A DNA stretch of 64,000 nt, taken from a bacterium. GTDB lineage: Bacteria > Cyanobacteriota > Vampirovibrionia > Gastranaerophilales > Gastranaerophilaceae. The notes beneath the pieces were generated by a model. That model had not been told where the DNA came from. It saw only the letters and a list, made by a program, of their open reading frames with translations, and searched no databases. Shown in pieces: positions 25,782 to 35,337 of the stretch (within the stretch, counting starts at the first letter, position 1; each line of letters opens with the position of its first letter). Location: assembly GCA_017536545.1 (NCBI GenBank), contig JAFXHF010000005.1:1-64000 (forward strand), in the 5' to 3' direction. Both the position numbers and the translations under genes were made by a program.

Positions 25782-27854
25782 ATGAAAAAACATATAGTAA
25801 ACTTTCTTCTTATTTCTCTATTAATAAATCTATCAACACCAGTAACATTTGCTCAAAATAAACTTAATTCTATACTCCCAAACAAACTAAAGCAAGAGTC
25901 TACTGGAGTTTATGTTGAGTTAGAAAAAAGTGTGATTTCTTCAAAACTTGAAAAAGAGCTAAAAGATGAAATCGAAAAAGTTTACGGAAAAGAAAACGTT
26001 GATACTATCTACTCAAAAATTGTAGAAATAGCAAAAATCGCAAAACAAAATCGTTCTCAATATCTAAAAGATGAGGACTTATCCAGAGAAAGTGATTGGT
26101 ACAAAGACCAAGTTATTTACATGTTTTACGTTGATCAATTTGGTACAGTATCCCCAGAAAAACCGAATAAATTCAACGATACAGTTGGAATGTTAGGTTA
26201 TTTAAAGCAACTTGGAGTAACAACAATTTATATGCTTCCATTTGCAGATTCGCCAATGGAAGATGCTGGCTTTGACGTAAAAAACCCTCAAGATGTGAGA
26301 AAAGATTTGGGTGGCAGACCACAATTTGAAAACTTCATCAAAAAAGCAAAAGAACAAGGATTTAATATTAAAGCAGACCTTGTTTTAAACCATTTTTCAG
26401 ACCAACACGAATGGTTTCAACAGGCTTTAAAAGGAGATGAAAATAAAGTTAACCGCTTTGTCGTTAGGGACTCAATGCCAGAATACACAAGATACGTTGA
26501 TACTAAGTTAGGCACGGTTGCTGAATACAAAGAAGATAACGGTGAAATAAGCAAACGTAGAATTATTTTCCCAGAAATCACTGAGCACAACTGGAGAAAA
26601 GAAACTATCAATGGTAAAGACAGATATTTTTATCACACATTTTACCCATTCCAAATTGATATAAACTGGGAAAACCCTGAAGTTTTATACTATAACTTAG
26701 AAACAATCAATTACTGGGCAAATTTAGGAGTTGATATTTTTAGATTAGATGCAATTCCTTATTTAATCAAAGAACCTGGAACTAATGCTGAAAACCTACC
26801 AAAAACTCATTCATTAATTAGAATTTTAAGCATCTACTTACAAGCAGTTGCTCCTCGTAGCGTACTTCAAGCTGAAGCCTGCCAATTACCTAAAGATGTA
26901 ATTCCATACTTTGGGGATGAGAGAAAAACTGAAACAATCGTTGACGGACAAGAAAAAGAAATAAAAAGAACAGATGAAGTTCAAATTGCATATAATTTTC
27001 CTTACATGCCTGCACTATGGGCAAGCTTTATTTCAGAAGACAGTAAATATTTTAAAGATGCAGTAAAATCAACACCAAGCATTCCTGATAGTGCTAGCTG
27101 GGCAACATTTTTAAGAGTTCATGATGAATTAACTTTAGAAATGGTAACCCCTGAGATGAGAGAACTTATCTACGATGCATTAGAATCAAAAGGAGCACCA
27201 TTCAGAAAAGGTTTTGGGGTTTCAGGACGTATGGCAAACTTCTTAGACGAAGACCACGACCATATTACAATGGCTTTTTCTGTATTACTTTCTATGCCTG
27301 GAATTCCAATTATTTATTACGGGGATGAAATCGGTGCAAAAAACAATTACGACAATGCTCAAAAAAGTGCAAATATAAGAAAAAAGAAATCTTTCAAGAG
27401 TAAAATAAAACTATTATCTTTCTTTGACAGTAGAGATATAAATAGAGGTTCTTTAACAAAAGACGTATTCTATGATGCAACAACCACAACAAAAACTTAT
27501 AGCGGAAAAATCTTCCACCAAGTTCAAAAAATGATTGAACTTAGAAAAGAGATCCCAGCACTAAGACGTGGATCATTAACAGTTCTAAAAACAGAATACC
27601 CTTGGACTTTTGCTTATATTAGAAGCTACAAAGGTGAGAAATACTTAATCGTTAATAATTTATCAGATAAGCGTTACACTGCAGAAGTAGAACTACCTGC
27701 CGATGTATATTTAAAATCAATCAAAAACAAACACCACGTTTATTTGAAAAACATTTTAACAGACGATGAATACAAACTAAAAGTTTCAATTAAAGATAAA
27801 AAAACAAGATTATTAATGTATCCTCATGCCGTAGTTTGGTTAAAACTACCATAG
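25782..27854 (+). CDS. exported GH13 alpha-amylase-family enzyme, trehalose-synthase-like
   Basis: I start it at the ATG at 25782 (690 residues) because GAGGGGATATTT precedes it and a Sec signal peptide follows (KKHIVNFLLISLLIN...VTFAQ). The GH13 regions are present: DLVLNHFSDQH (I), GVDIFRLDAIPYL with the nucleophile Asp (II), VLQAEACQLP with the acid/base Glu (III) and RVHDEL (IV). The opening WYKDQVIYMFYVDQFG and the segment PGTNAENLPKTHSL resemble trehalose synthase/maltosyltransferase (GH13_16) more than plain amylases, but those are usually cytoplasmic. Substrate uncertain: an alpha-glucan or maltose in the periplasm is likely. Confidence 0.85.
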   Translation: MKKHIVNFLLISLLINLSTPVTFAQNKLNSILPNKLKQESTGVYVELEKSVISSKLEKELKDEIEKVYGKENVDTIYSKIVEIAKIAKQNRSQYLKDEDLSRESDWYKDQVIYMFYVDQFGTVSPEKPNKFNDTVGMLGYLKQLGVTTIYMLPFADSPMEDAGFDVKNPQDVRKDLGGRPQFENFIKKAKEQGFNIKADLVLNHFSDQHEWFQQALKGDENKVNRFVVRDSMPEYTRYVDTKLGTVAEYKEDNGEISKRRIIFPEITEHNWRKETINGKDRYFYHTFYPFQIDINWENPEVLYYNLETINYWANLGVDIFRLDAIPYLIKEPGTNAENLPKTHSLIRILSIYLQAVAPRSVLQAEACQLPKDVIPYFGDERKTETIVDGQEKEIKRTDEVQIAYNFPYMPALWASFISEDSKYFKDAVKSTPSIPDSASWATFLRVHDELTLEMVTPEMRELIYDALESKGAPFRKGFGVSGRMANFLDEDHDHITMAFSVLLSMPGIPIIYYGDEIGAKNNYDNAQKSANIRKKKSFKSKIKLLSFFDSRDINRGSLTKDVFYDATTTTKTYSGKIFHQVQKMIELRKEIPALRRGSLTVLKTEYPWTFAYIRSYKGEKYLIVNNLSDKRYTAEVELPADVYLKSIKNKHHVYLKNILTDDEYKLKVSIKDKKTRLLMYPHAVVWLKLP

Positions 27855-27872
27855 GGGTAAATGTAAAATTAT

Positions 27873-28958
27873 CTATTCTCTAACAAATAATTCTTTAATC
27901 TTTTTCCACGCAAACTGTTGGAATACTCCAAAGTATGTTGTAATTAGCATAACAACAACGAAGTATAAATACGTAGTTTGCACAGGGTTAAAGATAGCAT
28001 AAATCTTATCCCCTTTTTCTGTTAATGGGGTTCTAGTAATATGGAATAAAATCAATGTAATTACATACATTACAAACACATGATTTGCCATAATATGATA
28101 TGTAACTTTACCCATTTGCTGTAAGAATTTCACGTCCTTTAAATATGGATAAAGAACTTTTACCGCATATAAAGAAATCCATATACCAGTAATAGCAGTT
28201 AAAATTGGAACAACAACCTGATCATCAAATCTACCATTTACTAACACATAACTCAAACCTATTCCGTGCTCAGGATCAAAATCTCTATTAAATAACCACA
28301 AGATAGACTGGAATAAAATTACTCCACCTAACCATTTTGGCGTAAAAATATCTTTATTATCCTTGATATATTTCACATAGAAATAACCTAAATAAACAAA
28401 GAATAAGGAAAAAGATGTTCTCATTGCAACAAGTGATAACGAATTATGCGGAATAGCTTTCCATATGGGAATTGCTGTAAAGCCTAAAAAGGTATAAAAC
28501 GCTAAATGAATCCATTTATTCTTTATTGGTCGCATTACTCTCATTAAAAACAAAAATACAATCATTGTGATAAATAACTGAGCTACAAACCACATTGGTG
28601 CAATAAAATAAAGTTGGTGACCACTTGTAAAAGGCGTAATAAAGAAATTTTTCAAACTAGGCTCTGCCCCAAAAAATTCACCAATAATCGGCACAAAAGC
28701 AAATGTTATTAATAAATATACAGTTTCATATGCAAAATATGGAACCAACAAAGATTTAATTCTTCTTACAAAATAATTTGCAACATCATCTAAATATTTA
28801 TCCTTAAATAACATTCCTGAGATAAAGAAAAATAACGCAAGTTGAAACGAATATGGTGGAAACATACCAAATATAGAAAATTCTAAATGCCCAGATACAA
28901 CAAGCATAATTGCTAAAGCTTTTAATAATGTAATTTCACCTGAGAAAACTTTATCCAT
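27873..28958 (-). CDS. acyltransferase 3 family membrane protein
   Basis: 361 residues from the ATG at 28958, which has GGAGGGG upstream; a longer frame from 29006 has no site. About ten transmembrane segments. Near the N-terminus ITLLKALAIMLVVSGH carries the conserved His of the acyltransferase-3 fold, followed by FFFISGMLFK. Such enzymes O-acylate (often O-acetylate) cell-surface sugars. It converges on the GH13 gene with 18 nt between stops. Confidence 0.88.
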   Translation of the reverse strand: MDKVFSGEITLLKALAIMLVVSGHLEFSIFGMFPPYSFQLALFFFISGMLFKDKYLDDVANYFVRRIKSLLVPYFAYETVYLLITFAFVPIIGEFFGAEPSLKNFFITPFTSGHQLYFIAPMWFVAQLFITMIVFLFLMRVMRPIKNKWIHLAFYTFLGFTAIPIWKAIPHNSLSLVAMRTSFSLFFVYLGYFYVKYIKDNKDIFTPKWLGGVILFQSILWLFNRDFDPEHGIGLSYVLVNGRFDDQVVVPILTAITGIWISLYAVKVLYPYLKDVKFLQQMGKVTYHIMANHVFVMYVITLILFHITRTPLTEKGDKIYAIFNPVQTTYLYFVVVMLITTYFGVFQQFAWKKIKELFVRE

Positions 28959-29108
28959 AACCCCTCCATCATTTAGACATATTATAACAAAAATAGAAAA
29001 ACACATTTACCCCCTTGACTTTTTATTAAATATTATTAAATATGAAGTAGCCAAAAATCCCACAGATACAGCCTTGTACACCTTTTGATTGATTTTTAAT
29101 TATAAATG

Positions 29109-29137
29109 TTGAATCGGGGGTGTAAATAAGGTAAGAT
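29109..29137 (+). promoter_or_regulatory. promoter of the fliE-flhA operon
   Basis: TTGAAT, 17 nt, TAAGAT, followed by GAGAGG and the fliE ATG at 29157. An ordinary sigma70-type element; I see no sigma28 or sigma54 promoter here. Confidence 0.45.
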
Positions 29138-29156
29138 AAAGTAGAGAGGTAGTATT

Positions 29157-29498
29157 ATGATGAATAGTAATTTCCCAAATTATGGTTTAGCTTCAAGAAT
29201 ACAACATACCAAATTTGATTCACAATTTGGTAAAATGCCTAGCATGCGTATGGAAAGAATTGAATCTCCTGATGGGGCAAACTTCAAACAAGTTTTCTCT
29301 GGTTTGGTGGAAAATTTAAACGATCAAATGGAAGCTCCTGACAACTTATTAAAAGATGTTATGTCAGGAAATCAAAATGTTGATATTCACGATGTAATGA
29401 CAGCTATGTCAAAATCAGAAATTACAGTGAACCTAGCTACTCAAATGGTGGGAAAAGTAATCAACGCATACGATAGAATTTCACAAATTTCAGTATAA
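29157..29498 (+). CDS. fliE: flagellar basal-body protein FliE
   Basis: 113 residues. The C-terminal half is typical FliE: ANFKQVFSGLVENLNDQ, NVDIHDVMTAMSKSEITVNLA (split family signature) and VGKVINAYDRISQISV. FliE links the MS-ring to the rod and is specific to flagella rather than injectisomes. A second ATG follows the first directly. It leads an operon with fliF, a fliG-like gene, fliH and flhA. Confidence 0.93.
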   Translation: MMNSNFPNYGLASRIQHTKFDSQFGKMPSMRMERIESPDGANFKQVFSGLVENLNDQMEAPDNLLKDVMSGNQNVDIHDVMTAMSKSEITVNLATQMVGKVINAYDRISQISV

Positions 29499-29537
29499 GC
29501 CTCTTAAGTACTATAAAAATCAGACAGTGGGACAGAG

Positions 29538-31205
29538 ATGGATTTTAGTAAAATTGCAGAAAATAAACCTTTATTATTTGGGATAATCGGCGGGGTTGTC
29601 CTTATACTTGTTATTGTGATTATGAGTGTTGCTATTGGTTCAGGTGGCAAAGATAAAGTGGAAAATATTGGTGCGGAACCTCTCAAATCAAATGTTGACT
29701 TGTTAACAACAGACAACTTAGGGAAAGCATTAGAAATCCAAGCATTACTTGCAAAACAAGGTATTGTAGTTGGACGTGCTCCAGATGGTACGAAATCAAA
29801 ACTATACTTAGATGCTAAAAATTGTTCATCTCTAACTAAAAAATGTACAATCACTGATAGAGATAACGCAATTATTGCTATTGTTCAAAGTGGTTTAGTT
29901 GACCAAAACGTTGGTCTTGAAATCTTTGATAAGGGTGACTTTACTTCAACTAAAGAAGATAAAAGGATTCGTCTTGCACGTGCTATGAACGGTGAATTGG
30001 CTCGTTTAATTAAACAAATCAAACCAATTCAAAATGCTACAGTATTTATCTCTATACCTGAGCAAACAAACTACTTTGAAGACAAAAAACCAAAAACAGC
30101 AACAGTACAGTTAGTACTAGCAACAGGTGAAAAACTTGATCAAAACAAAGTTAAAGCTATTACAAACTTGCTTATCGGTAGTGTTACAGGTTTAACTGCG
30201 GATAACATCTCAATTTCAGATACGAACGGTAATGTTTACCACAGTATTATGGATGCGGAAGATGAAATGCTTCAAAAATTAGAAGAAAATGATAAATACA
30301 TGCAACAAAAAATCTCAAAACAATTAGACCGCCTAGTTGGTCCAGGAAACTATGTTGCAACTGTAAGTACTTTCTTAAGACAAGCTCCAGTTGAAAGATT
30401 TAAAATAGAATATGATCCAACTAAAAAAGCTTCTGTTTCTGAACAATCATTTAGAGAAGGCTTAGGAGATCAGACTAGAGATCAATCACAAGGTATCAAC
30501 GCAGTAAGTACATACTTACCAAACGGTTTACCAAGAGGTTCAGCTGATTCTAGACAAGATAGAAATTACTCTAGACAAGCAACAGAAACTCAATACGGAG
30601 TTACAAAAACTCAAACAAACGAATATATCAAACCTGGTGTAATCGAAGAAATTTCTATTGCAATCACTATTGATAAAAACAACTTACCAACAGATACAAC
30701 TTTGGAAGAATTAAAAGAACTTATTGCAAGAGCAGCTAGCCCTAAAGTTTCAGCTAGCGATGTTTCTATCGCATTTACAAGTTCAACAGATCCATACTTA
30801 ACACCAGAAAGACAACAAAACTTACCTAAAGTTGATGAAACAGGTAACCCTTGGTGGCTTGCAATATTATTATCTGGCTTAGGTTTGATTATCATATTCA
30901 AAGCTATCTCAGATAAAGTTAGACGTATAAAAGAAGAAAACGAAATGGAAGTTGAAAGCTTACGTCAACGTGCAATGGAACAAGAAAGACAATTGAACGA
31001 TATCAATTCTCGTGCAAGTCAATTAACTCAACGTCAATCAGAACTTGCTCAAGACTTAATAAACCAACAACAAAGAGCTGCTATTCCTCAATTTGATGAA
31101 AACTTATTATTAGATTCAATTGATAGTATTTCTAGTGAAATCAATGAAGAAAATGCAGACAAAATTAAGAGTTGGATAGAAGAAGGAACATCTCAGGAAG
31201 GGTAA
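29538..31205 (+). CDS. fliF: flagellar MS-ring protein FliF
   Basis: 555 residues, close to the flagellar norm and far longer than injectisome SctJ. TM1 is at about residues 13-31; ring-building motifs follow (LEIQALLAKQGI, DNAIIAIVQSGL, RLARAMNGELARLIKQI, ATVFISIPEQ). TM2 (WWLAILLSGLGLIIIFKAI) is near residue 440, then a cytoplasmic coiled coil, and the last 15 residues (DKIKSWIEEG) resemble the FliG-binding tail of FliF. The N-terminal secretin-like region includes an unusual short Cys/Lys insert (LDAKNCSSLTKKC). Confidence 0.92.
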   Translation: MDFSKIAENKPLLFGIIGGVVLILVIVIMSVAIGSGGKDKVENIGAEPLKSNVDLLTTDNLGKALEIQALLAKQGIVVGRAPDGTKSKLYLDAKNCSSLTKKCTITDRDNAIIAIVQSGLVDQNVGLEIFDKGDFTSTKEDKRIRLARAMNGELARLIKQIKPIQNATVFISIPEQTNYFEDKKPKTATVQLVLATGEKLDQNKVKAITNLLIGSVTGLTADNISISDTNGNVYHSIMDAEDEMLQKLEENDKYMQQKISKQLDRLVGPGNYVATVSTFLRQAPVERFKIEYDPTKKASVSEQSFREGLGDQTRDQSQGINAVSTYLPNGLPRGSADSRQDRNYSRQATETQYGVTKTQTNEYIKPGVIEEISIAITIDKNNLPTDTTLEELKELIARAASPKVSASDVSIAFTSSTDPYLTPERQQNLPKVDETGNPWWLAILLSGLGLIIIFKAISDKVRRIKEENEMEVESLRQRAMEQERQLNDINSRASQLTQRQSELAQDLINQQQRAAIPQFDENLLLDSIDSISSEINEENADKIKSWIEEGTSQEG

Positions 31206-31209
31206 ATAA

Positions 31210-32214
31210 ATGGCTACTAAAGATTTTGATTACGAAAATTTTGCCCAGAACCTTGCAGCACAAGCTCAGGAATTAGTTCCCCAAGATTTTAACGATGCTC
31301 AAAAACAATACGTCATAAATACATTGGGCAATTTTGCTATGCTTTCAGGAAAAGCACTAGCAGAAGACCCTAATCTAAACTTTAACGCAGACCAATCAAT
31401 TACTATCACTCAAATTATTGCAGAATGGTCGTTCCACAAATCAGTAGACCTTATTCGTTCAGGTATCCCTCAACAATATTGGGATCCTGTTATGCAAAAA
31501 ATTGCATATACTATTTTTGAAATCGCTAAACAAACATTCTCTCAAGGTTTACCACACGATAAAATTTTAGAACTAGTAGAACATCACGTAAAGAAAAGCT
31601 ATCTAGAAGCGATTACTGAGCTAAAAAACAAAGGTGCGATCGATGAAGGACTAATGGAATTTGCAGCATCTCAGTCAAACATGGATAAAATGGCTCAAGA
31701 AATGCAACAGCCAGCTAATGCTCAAGCAGGAGTACCAATGGATAATGGTGAACTTCCTCCATTACCAACAGCACCAAATATCCCAACTGAAATGCCAAAA
31801 GTTGATTCAAAAGTTCTAAAATTAGCAACAGTAGCGATGTTGTTCAAAAAATTAAACCAAGATAAAGTTCAATCAATTTTAAATAAATTTGATCCGCAAG
31901 ATGCTGAGGCAGTTATCAGATACATGAGAATGCCTGACTTAATTGATAGAGTAGGGGGAGCAAATGCACTAAGAGCATTACAAGAAATAAAAACAACCCT
32001 ACCTAGAAATACTCAATTAACACCAAATAAAGTTATTTTAAAATTGAAAAAATTTGGTTCTAAATATTCAAGTAAAGATTTAGATACAATACTAATTAGA
32101 GAACGCATGGGAGTTAAACGCCTTGTGTTTAATGCGATTGAGGGCAAATACTATGACAAAATGCCACCACGTGTAGCAAGTATTGTTGCCTCACATCTAA
32201 CAGATAGTGTATAA
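31210..32214 (+). CDS. highly divergent FliG-position protein
   Basis: 334 residues, GGAAGGG site, 4 nt after fliF. Its position between fliF and fliH is that of fliG, and residues about 200-250 (LATVAMLFKKLNQDKVQSIL, FDPQDAEAVIRYM, MPDL) resemble the armadillo repeats of FliG or MotE. However, the N-terminal 160 residues do not look like the FliF-binding domain, a Pro-rich linker splits the protein (PPLPTAPNIPTEMPK), I find no EHPQ motif, and the C-terminal end (PPRVASIVASHLTDSV) lacks an evident charged torque helix. It may be a FliG replacement or a structural C-ring substitute. Confidence 0.6.
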   Translation: MATKDFDYENFAQNLAAQAQELVPQDFNDAQKQYVINTLGNFAMLSGKALAEDPNLNFNADQSITITQIIAEWSFHKSVDLIRSGIPQQYWDPVMQKIAYTIFEIAKQTFSQGLPHDKILELVEHHVKKSYLEAITELKNKGAIDEGLMEFAASQSNMDKMAQEMQQPANAQAGVPMDNGELPPLPTAPNIPTEMPKVDSKVLKLATVAMLFKKLNQDKVQSILNKFDPQDAEAVIRYMRMPDLIDRVGGANALRALQEIKTTLPRNTQLTPNKVILKLKKFGSKYSSKDLDTILIRERMGVKRLVFNAIEGKYYDKMPPRVASIVASHLTDSV

Positions 32215-32226
32215 TACTTATAAATC

Positions 32227-32937
32227 ATGATTATAAAAAAGAAGAAAAAAACAGACCAAGGGATAGAGGAGCAATTAGTTCCAAATACACAAGAGGGAGT
32301 CGAATCATTAGACAATGAAAATGTCGAAAAAGAGATCGACTTATTTGACTTGGATAATATTGATTTCAAACAACGTCAAGAACGTCGTAGGGGGGATAGA
32401 CGACGAGGCTTTAGACGTATTGATGACAGAAACCTTATCTCAAGAGCAAGAGAAGAAGCCGCAGCTATTAAAGAAGCTGCAGCTAAAGAAGGTTACGAGG
32501 CTGGCCTAGATGCAGCTAAAGACGATATTGAAAGAGTCAAAGAAGGTTTGAATGCTTTCTTCACCGCAAAACAAGAGGTTTATGATAGTATCGCTCCTGA
32601 TATTTTAGAAATCAGTCTTGAAATTGCGACAAAAATTATTAAAAAAGAAACAGTTGAGAACCCTGAAATCATCCTAGATAACATCAAAGATATTATGAAA
32701 GGGTTATCAAAAGAAGAAGCAAAAATTACTCTAAAAGTAAACCCATCACAAGTTGCAATGCTAAAACAAGAAATTCCTGAAGTTACAAGTTCTTTAGGAA
32801 TTGAAGCAAAAATATTCATTGTAGCAGAAGAAACAATAATGGAAGGTGGTTGTATCGTAACCACAACAAACGGAGTAATTGATGCAACAATAGAATCACA
32901 ATTGGCAATAATTAGTGAAGCGTTGAAGGGTATATAG
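32227..32937 (+). CDS. fliH: FliH/SctL-like export ATPase regulator
   Basis: 236 residues. Basic, acidic and Arg-rich N-terminal segments (KKKKKTD, RQERRRGDRRRGFRR) are followed by an Ala/Glu coiled coil (REEAAAIKEAAAKEGYEAG, the GxxxG-type FliH region) and the conserved globular end (EISLEIATKIIKKE, ITLKVNPSQV, GGCIVTTTNGVIDATIESQL). It would hold FliI at the export gate; fliI itself is not in the window. There is no clear ribosome site; the ATG is 12 nt past the upstream stop. Confidence 0.88.
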   Translation: MIIKKKKKTDQGIEEQLVPNTQEGVESLDNENVEKEIDLFDLDNIDFKQRQERRRGDRRRGFRRIDDRNLISRAREEAAAIKEAAAKEGYEAGLDAAKDDIERVKEGLNAFFTAKQEVYDSIAPDILEISLEIATKIIKKETVENPEIILDNIKDIMKGLSKEEAKITLKVNPSQVAMLKQEIPEVTSSLGIEAKIFIVAEETIMEGGCIVTTTNGVIDATIESQLAIISEALKGI

Positions 32938-32943
32938 TAAAAA

Positions 32944-35052
32944 ATGGCAGCTCCGGAAGGTAATAATAATCAAATAAGCGAATTTTTCATGGCAGTCTTT
33001 GTACTGTTCCTTTTGATTATCTTGCTTTGCGAACTCCCAAACTGGGTAATCAACGTTTGTATCTGTTTGAATATTACGCTAGGTGTTGTTCTTTTGATGT
33101 TTGCACTATATATTCAAAAAACACTTGAATTATCATCATTCCCATCAATTATTCTGGTTGGTACAATGTTTAGACTTTGTTTATCTATTGCATCTACCCG
33201 TTTGATTTTGGCAAAGGGGGAAGCTGGGGAGGTAATCCACGCTTTCGGGGAATTCGTAACAGGTGGTAATATGATTGTAGGGGGTGTAATCTTCCTTATT
33301 ATCACAGTTGTACAGTTCATGGTAATCACTAAAGGTGCTGAACGTATCGCCGAAGTTTCTGCACGTTTCGCATTAGACGCGATGCCTGGTAAACAAATGA
33401 CCATTGACGCAGACTTTAACGCAGGGTTAATTTCACCAGAAGAAGCTACAAAAAAACGTGAAGACTTATCCAGAGAATCAAACTTAATGGGTTCTATGGA
33501 TGGTGCGATGAAGTTTGTAAAAGGGGATACCATTGCTGGTATCATTATCGTTTTAATTAACATTATCGGAGGTTTGTGTATTGGTTGTATGATGAACCAA
33601 ATGCCAATTGCCGATGCTGTTGCAAAATATACAGTTTTAACAATTGGTGATGGTTTGGCTTCTCAAGTTCCATCACTATTGATGTCAATTGCTGCTGGTG
33701 TATTTATGACACGTGCTTCAGCTGCTAGCCCATCATTAGGTTCTGATGTAACATTCCAAATCACAAGTAAACCTCACGCATTATTTTATGCTGCAGGTTT
33801 CTTAGTGTTACTTGCAATAAGTGGTAAAACTCCATTTTGGGATGGTACAGGTTTACCACCTTTACCGTTTATCATTTTTGCTATTGGATTATTTGTAGCT
33901 GGTTTCCAAGTTCTTATCAATGCGGATGTACAATCTCAATTAGGACAATTGGAAAACGTACGTCAAAACATGCAAGACCTTGTTAACCCTAACAGAATGT
34001 ATGAACGTTTAGGTGTTGATATTTTGAGTTTACAAGTAGGTTCTAACTTGCTTGTAATTGCTGACCCCGATCAAGAAGGTCAATTATTAGCTAAAATCGC
34101 AGCTCTTCGTCAAAGAGTTACAGATGAACTTGGTTATATTTTGCCAAACATTCGTATTATGGACTCATCAGCACTTGATGCTAATGAATATATGATTTCA
34201 ATCCGTGGTAATACTGTTGCCACAGGTTACGTTTATCCTGGGAAATTTATGGTAATTGCTGACCAATGGGATTCTATGAAAAAAGAAGTGCCAGAAGATG
34301 CCATTATCGGTATTGACCCGACATATCAAACTCAAGCATACTGGATTAACCAAGATGATGCACGCTCTGCTCGTTTAGTTACTGCAGTTGATGCAACAGA
34401 CGTTATCGTTACACACTTACAAGAATGTGTAAGAAAACACGTTGATGAAGTTATGACAAAAACTGACGTTCTTAAACTTATGGAACTTGTACGCTCTCAA
34501 GACCCAACTCTTGTTAACGACCTTGTCCCAACAATTATATCTACATCAGACTTACGTAAAATTTTTGTTAACTTGATTAGAGAAAAAGTTTCTATTAAAG
34601 ATATTATTTTCGTATTTGAAAGACTTTGTGATTACGCAAGATTTTCAAAAGAACCAGATATTTTATCTGAACGTCTAAGAGCAGCTTTAGGTCGTCAAAT
34701 ATGCTTATCTAATGTTCAAGACGATAGAGTTCTTTATGCCTTAACTCTTTCTCCTGAGTGGGAAAAAATCTTAGACGACTCTTGTCAAAGAACTGAGCTT
34801 GGTACAATGTTCTTGTTAAATCCTGTTCAAGTTCAAGAACTTATTGAAACAACTGCAACAACATTATTGAGAGCCCACCAAACTTGTGGTCGTCAACCAG
34901 TTGTTTTATGCTCTCCAAGAATTAGATTGCCATTGTATCAACTACTTGAAAGACACATCCCAACTGTTGTTGTAATTTCATATTCTGAACTTATTACAGA
35001 TATTAAAGTTGAAGCAATCGACACAATTGGTGATGCATATATAACAGACTAA
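32944..35052 (+). CDS. flhA: flagellar export gate protein FlhA
   Basis: 702 residues. N-terminal membrane half with about eight helices and the FHIPEP hallmarks (FRLCLSIASTRLIL, FVTGGNMIVGG, ITKGAERIAEVSARFALDA, MPGKQMTIDADFNAGLI), then the cytoplasmic ring half (SNLLVIADPDQEGQ, IRIMDSSALDANEY, LRAALGRQICLS). FlhA is the export-gate subunit that binds substrates and chaperones. Whether it serves a flagellum or another export machine cannot be settled from this protein alone, but its FliE/FliF neighbours favour a flagellar origin. Confidence 0.94.
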   Translation: MAAPEGNNNQISEFFMAVFVLFLLIILLCELPNWVINVCICLNITLGVVLLMFALYIQKTLELSSFPSIILVGTMFRLCLSIASTRLILAKGEAGEVIHAFGEFVTGGNMIVGGVIFLIITVVQFMVITKGAERIAEVSARFALDAMPGKQMTIDADFNAGLISPEEATKKREDLSRESNLMGSMDGAMKFVKGDTIAGIIIVLINIIGGLCIGCMMNQMPIADAVAKYTVLTIGDGLASQVPSLLMSIAAGVFMTRASAASPSLGSDVTFQITSKPHALFYAAGFLVLLAISGKTPFWDGTGLPPLPFIIFAIGLFVAGFQVLINADVQSQLGQLENVRQNMQDLVNPNRMYERLGVDILSLQVGSNLLVIADPDQEGQLLAKIAALRQRVTDELGYILPNIRIMDSSALDANEYMISIRGNTVATGYVYPGKFMVIADQWDSMKKEVPEDAIIGIDPTYQTQAYWINQDDARSARLVTAVDATDVIVTHLQECVRKHVDEVMTKTDVLKLMELVRSQDPTLVNDLVPTIISTSDLRKIFVNLIREKVSIKDIIFVFERLCDYARFSKEPDILSERLRAALGRQICLSNVQDDRVLYALTLSPEWEKILDDSCQRTELGTMFLLNPVQVQELIETTATTLLRAHQTCGRQPVVLCSPRIRLPLYQLLERHIPTVVVISYSELITDIKVEAIDTIGDAYITD

Positions 35053-35112
35053 TCCTCACATGACGGGGTACTTTGCCACCAATAGAAAACAAAATTTGGT
35101 AGGATAATAAGC

Positions 35113-35319
35113 ATGAAAGAAATTATATTACTTTTTATAAAAATATATCAATGGTTTTCAAAATTTACACCACCTGTGTGTAGATTTACACCAACATGCT
35201 CAGAATATACAAAACAAGCAATACTAAAATATGGAGCACTTAAAGGCGGTTGGTTAGGCATAAAAAGGATTTGTCGTTGTCATCCTTGGAACCCAGGAGG
35301 TTACGACCCTGTTCCATAA
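35113..35319 (+). CDS. yidD: membrane protein insertion efficiency factor YidD
   Basis: 68 residues, the standard size. Signature [19 protein letters not shown] followed by [19 protein letters not shown]. It assists YidC-dependent insertion. TAGGATAA serves as the ribosome site. It follows flhA after 60 nt and is probably not part of the flagellar function. Confidence 0.97.
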   Translation: MKEIILLFIKIYQWFSKFTPPVCRFTPTCSEYTKQAILKYGALKGGWLGIKRICRCHPWNPGGYDPVP

Positions 35320-35337
35320 AACCAAAAACAGTTACCA

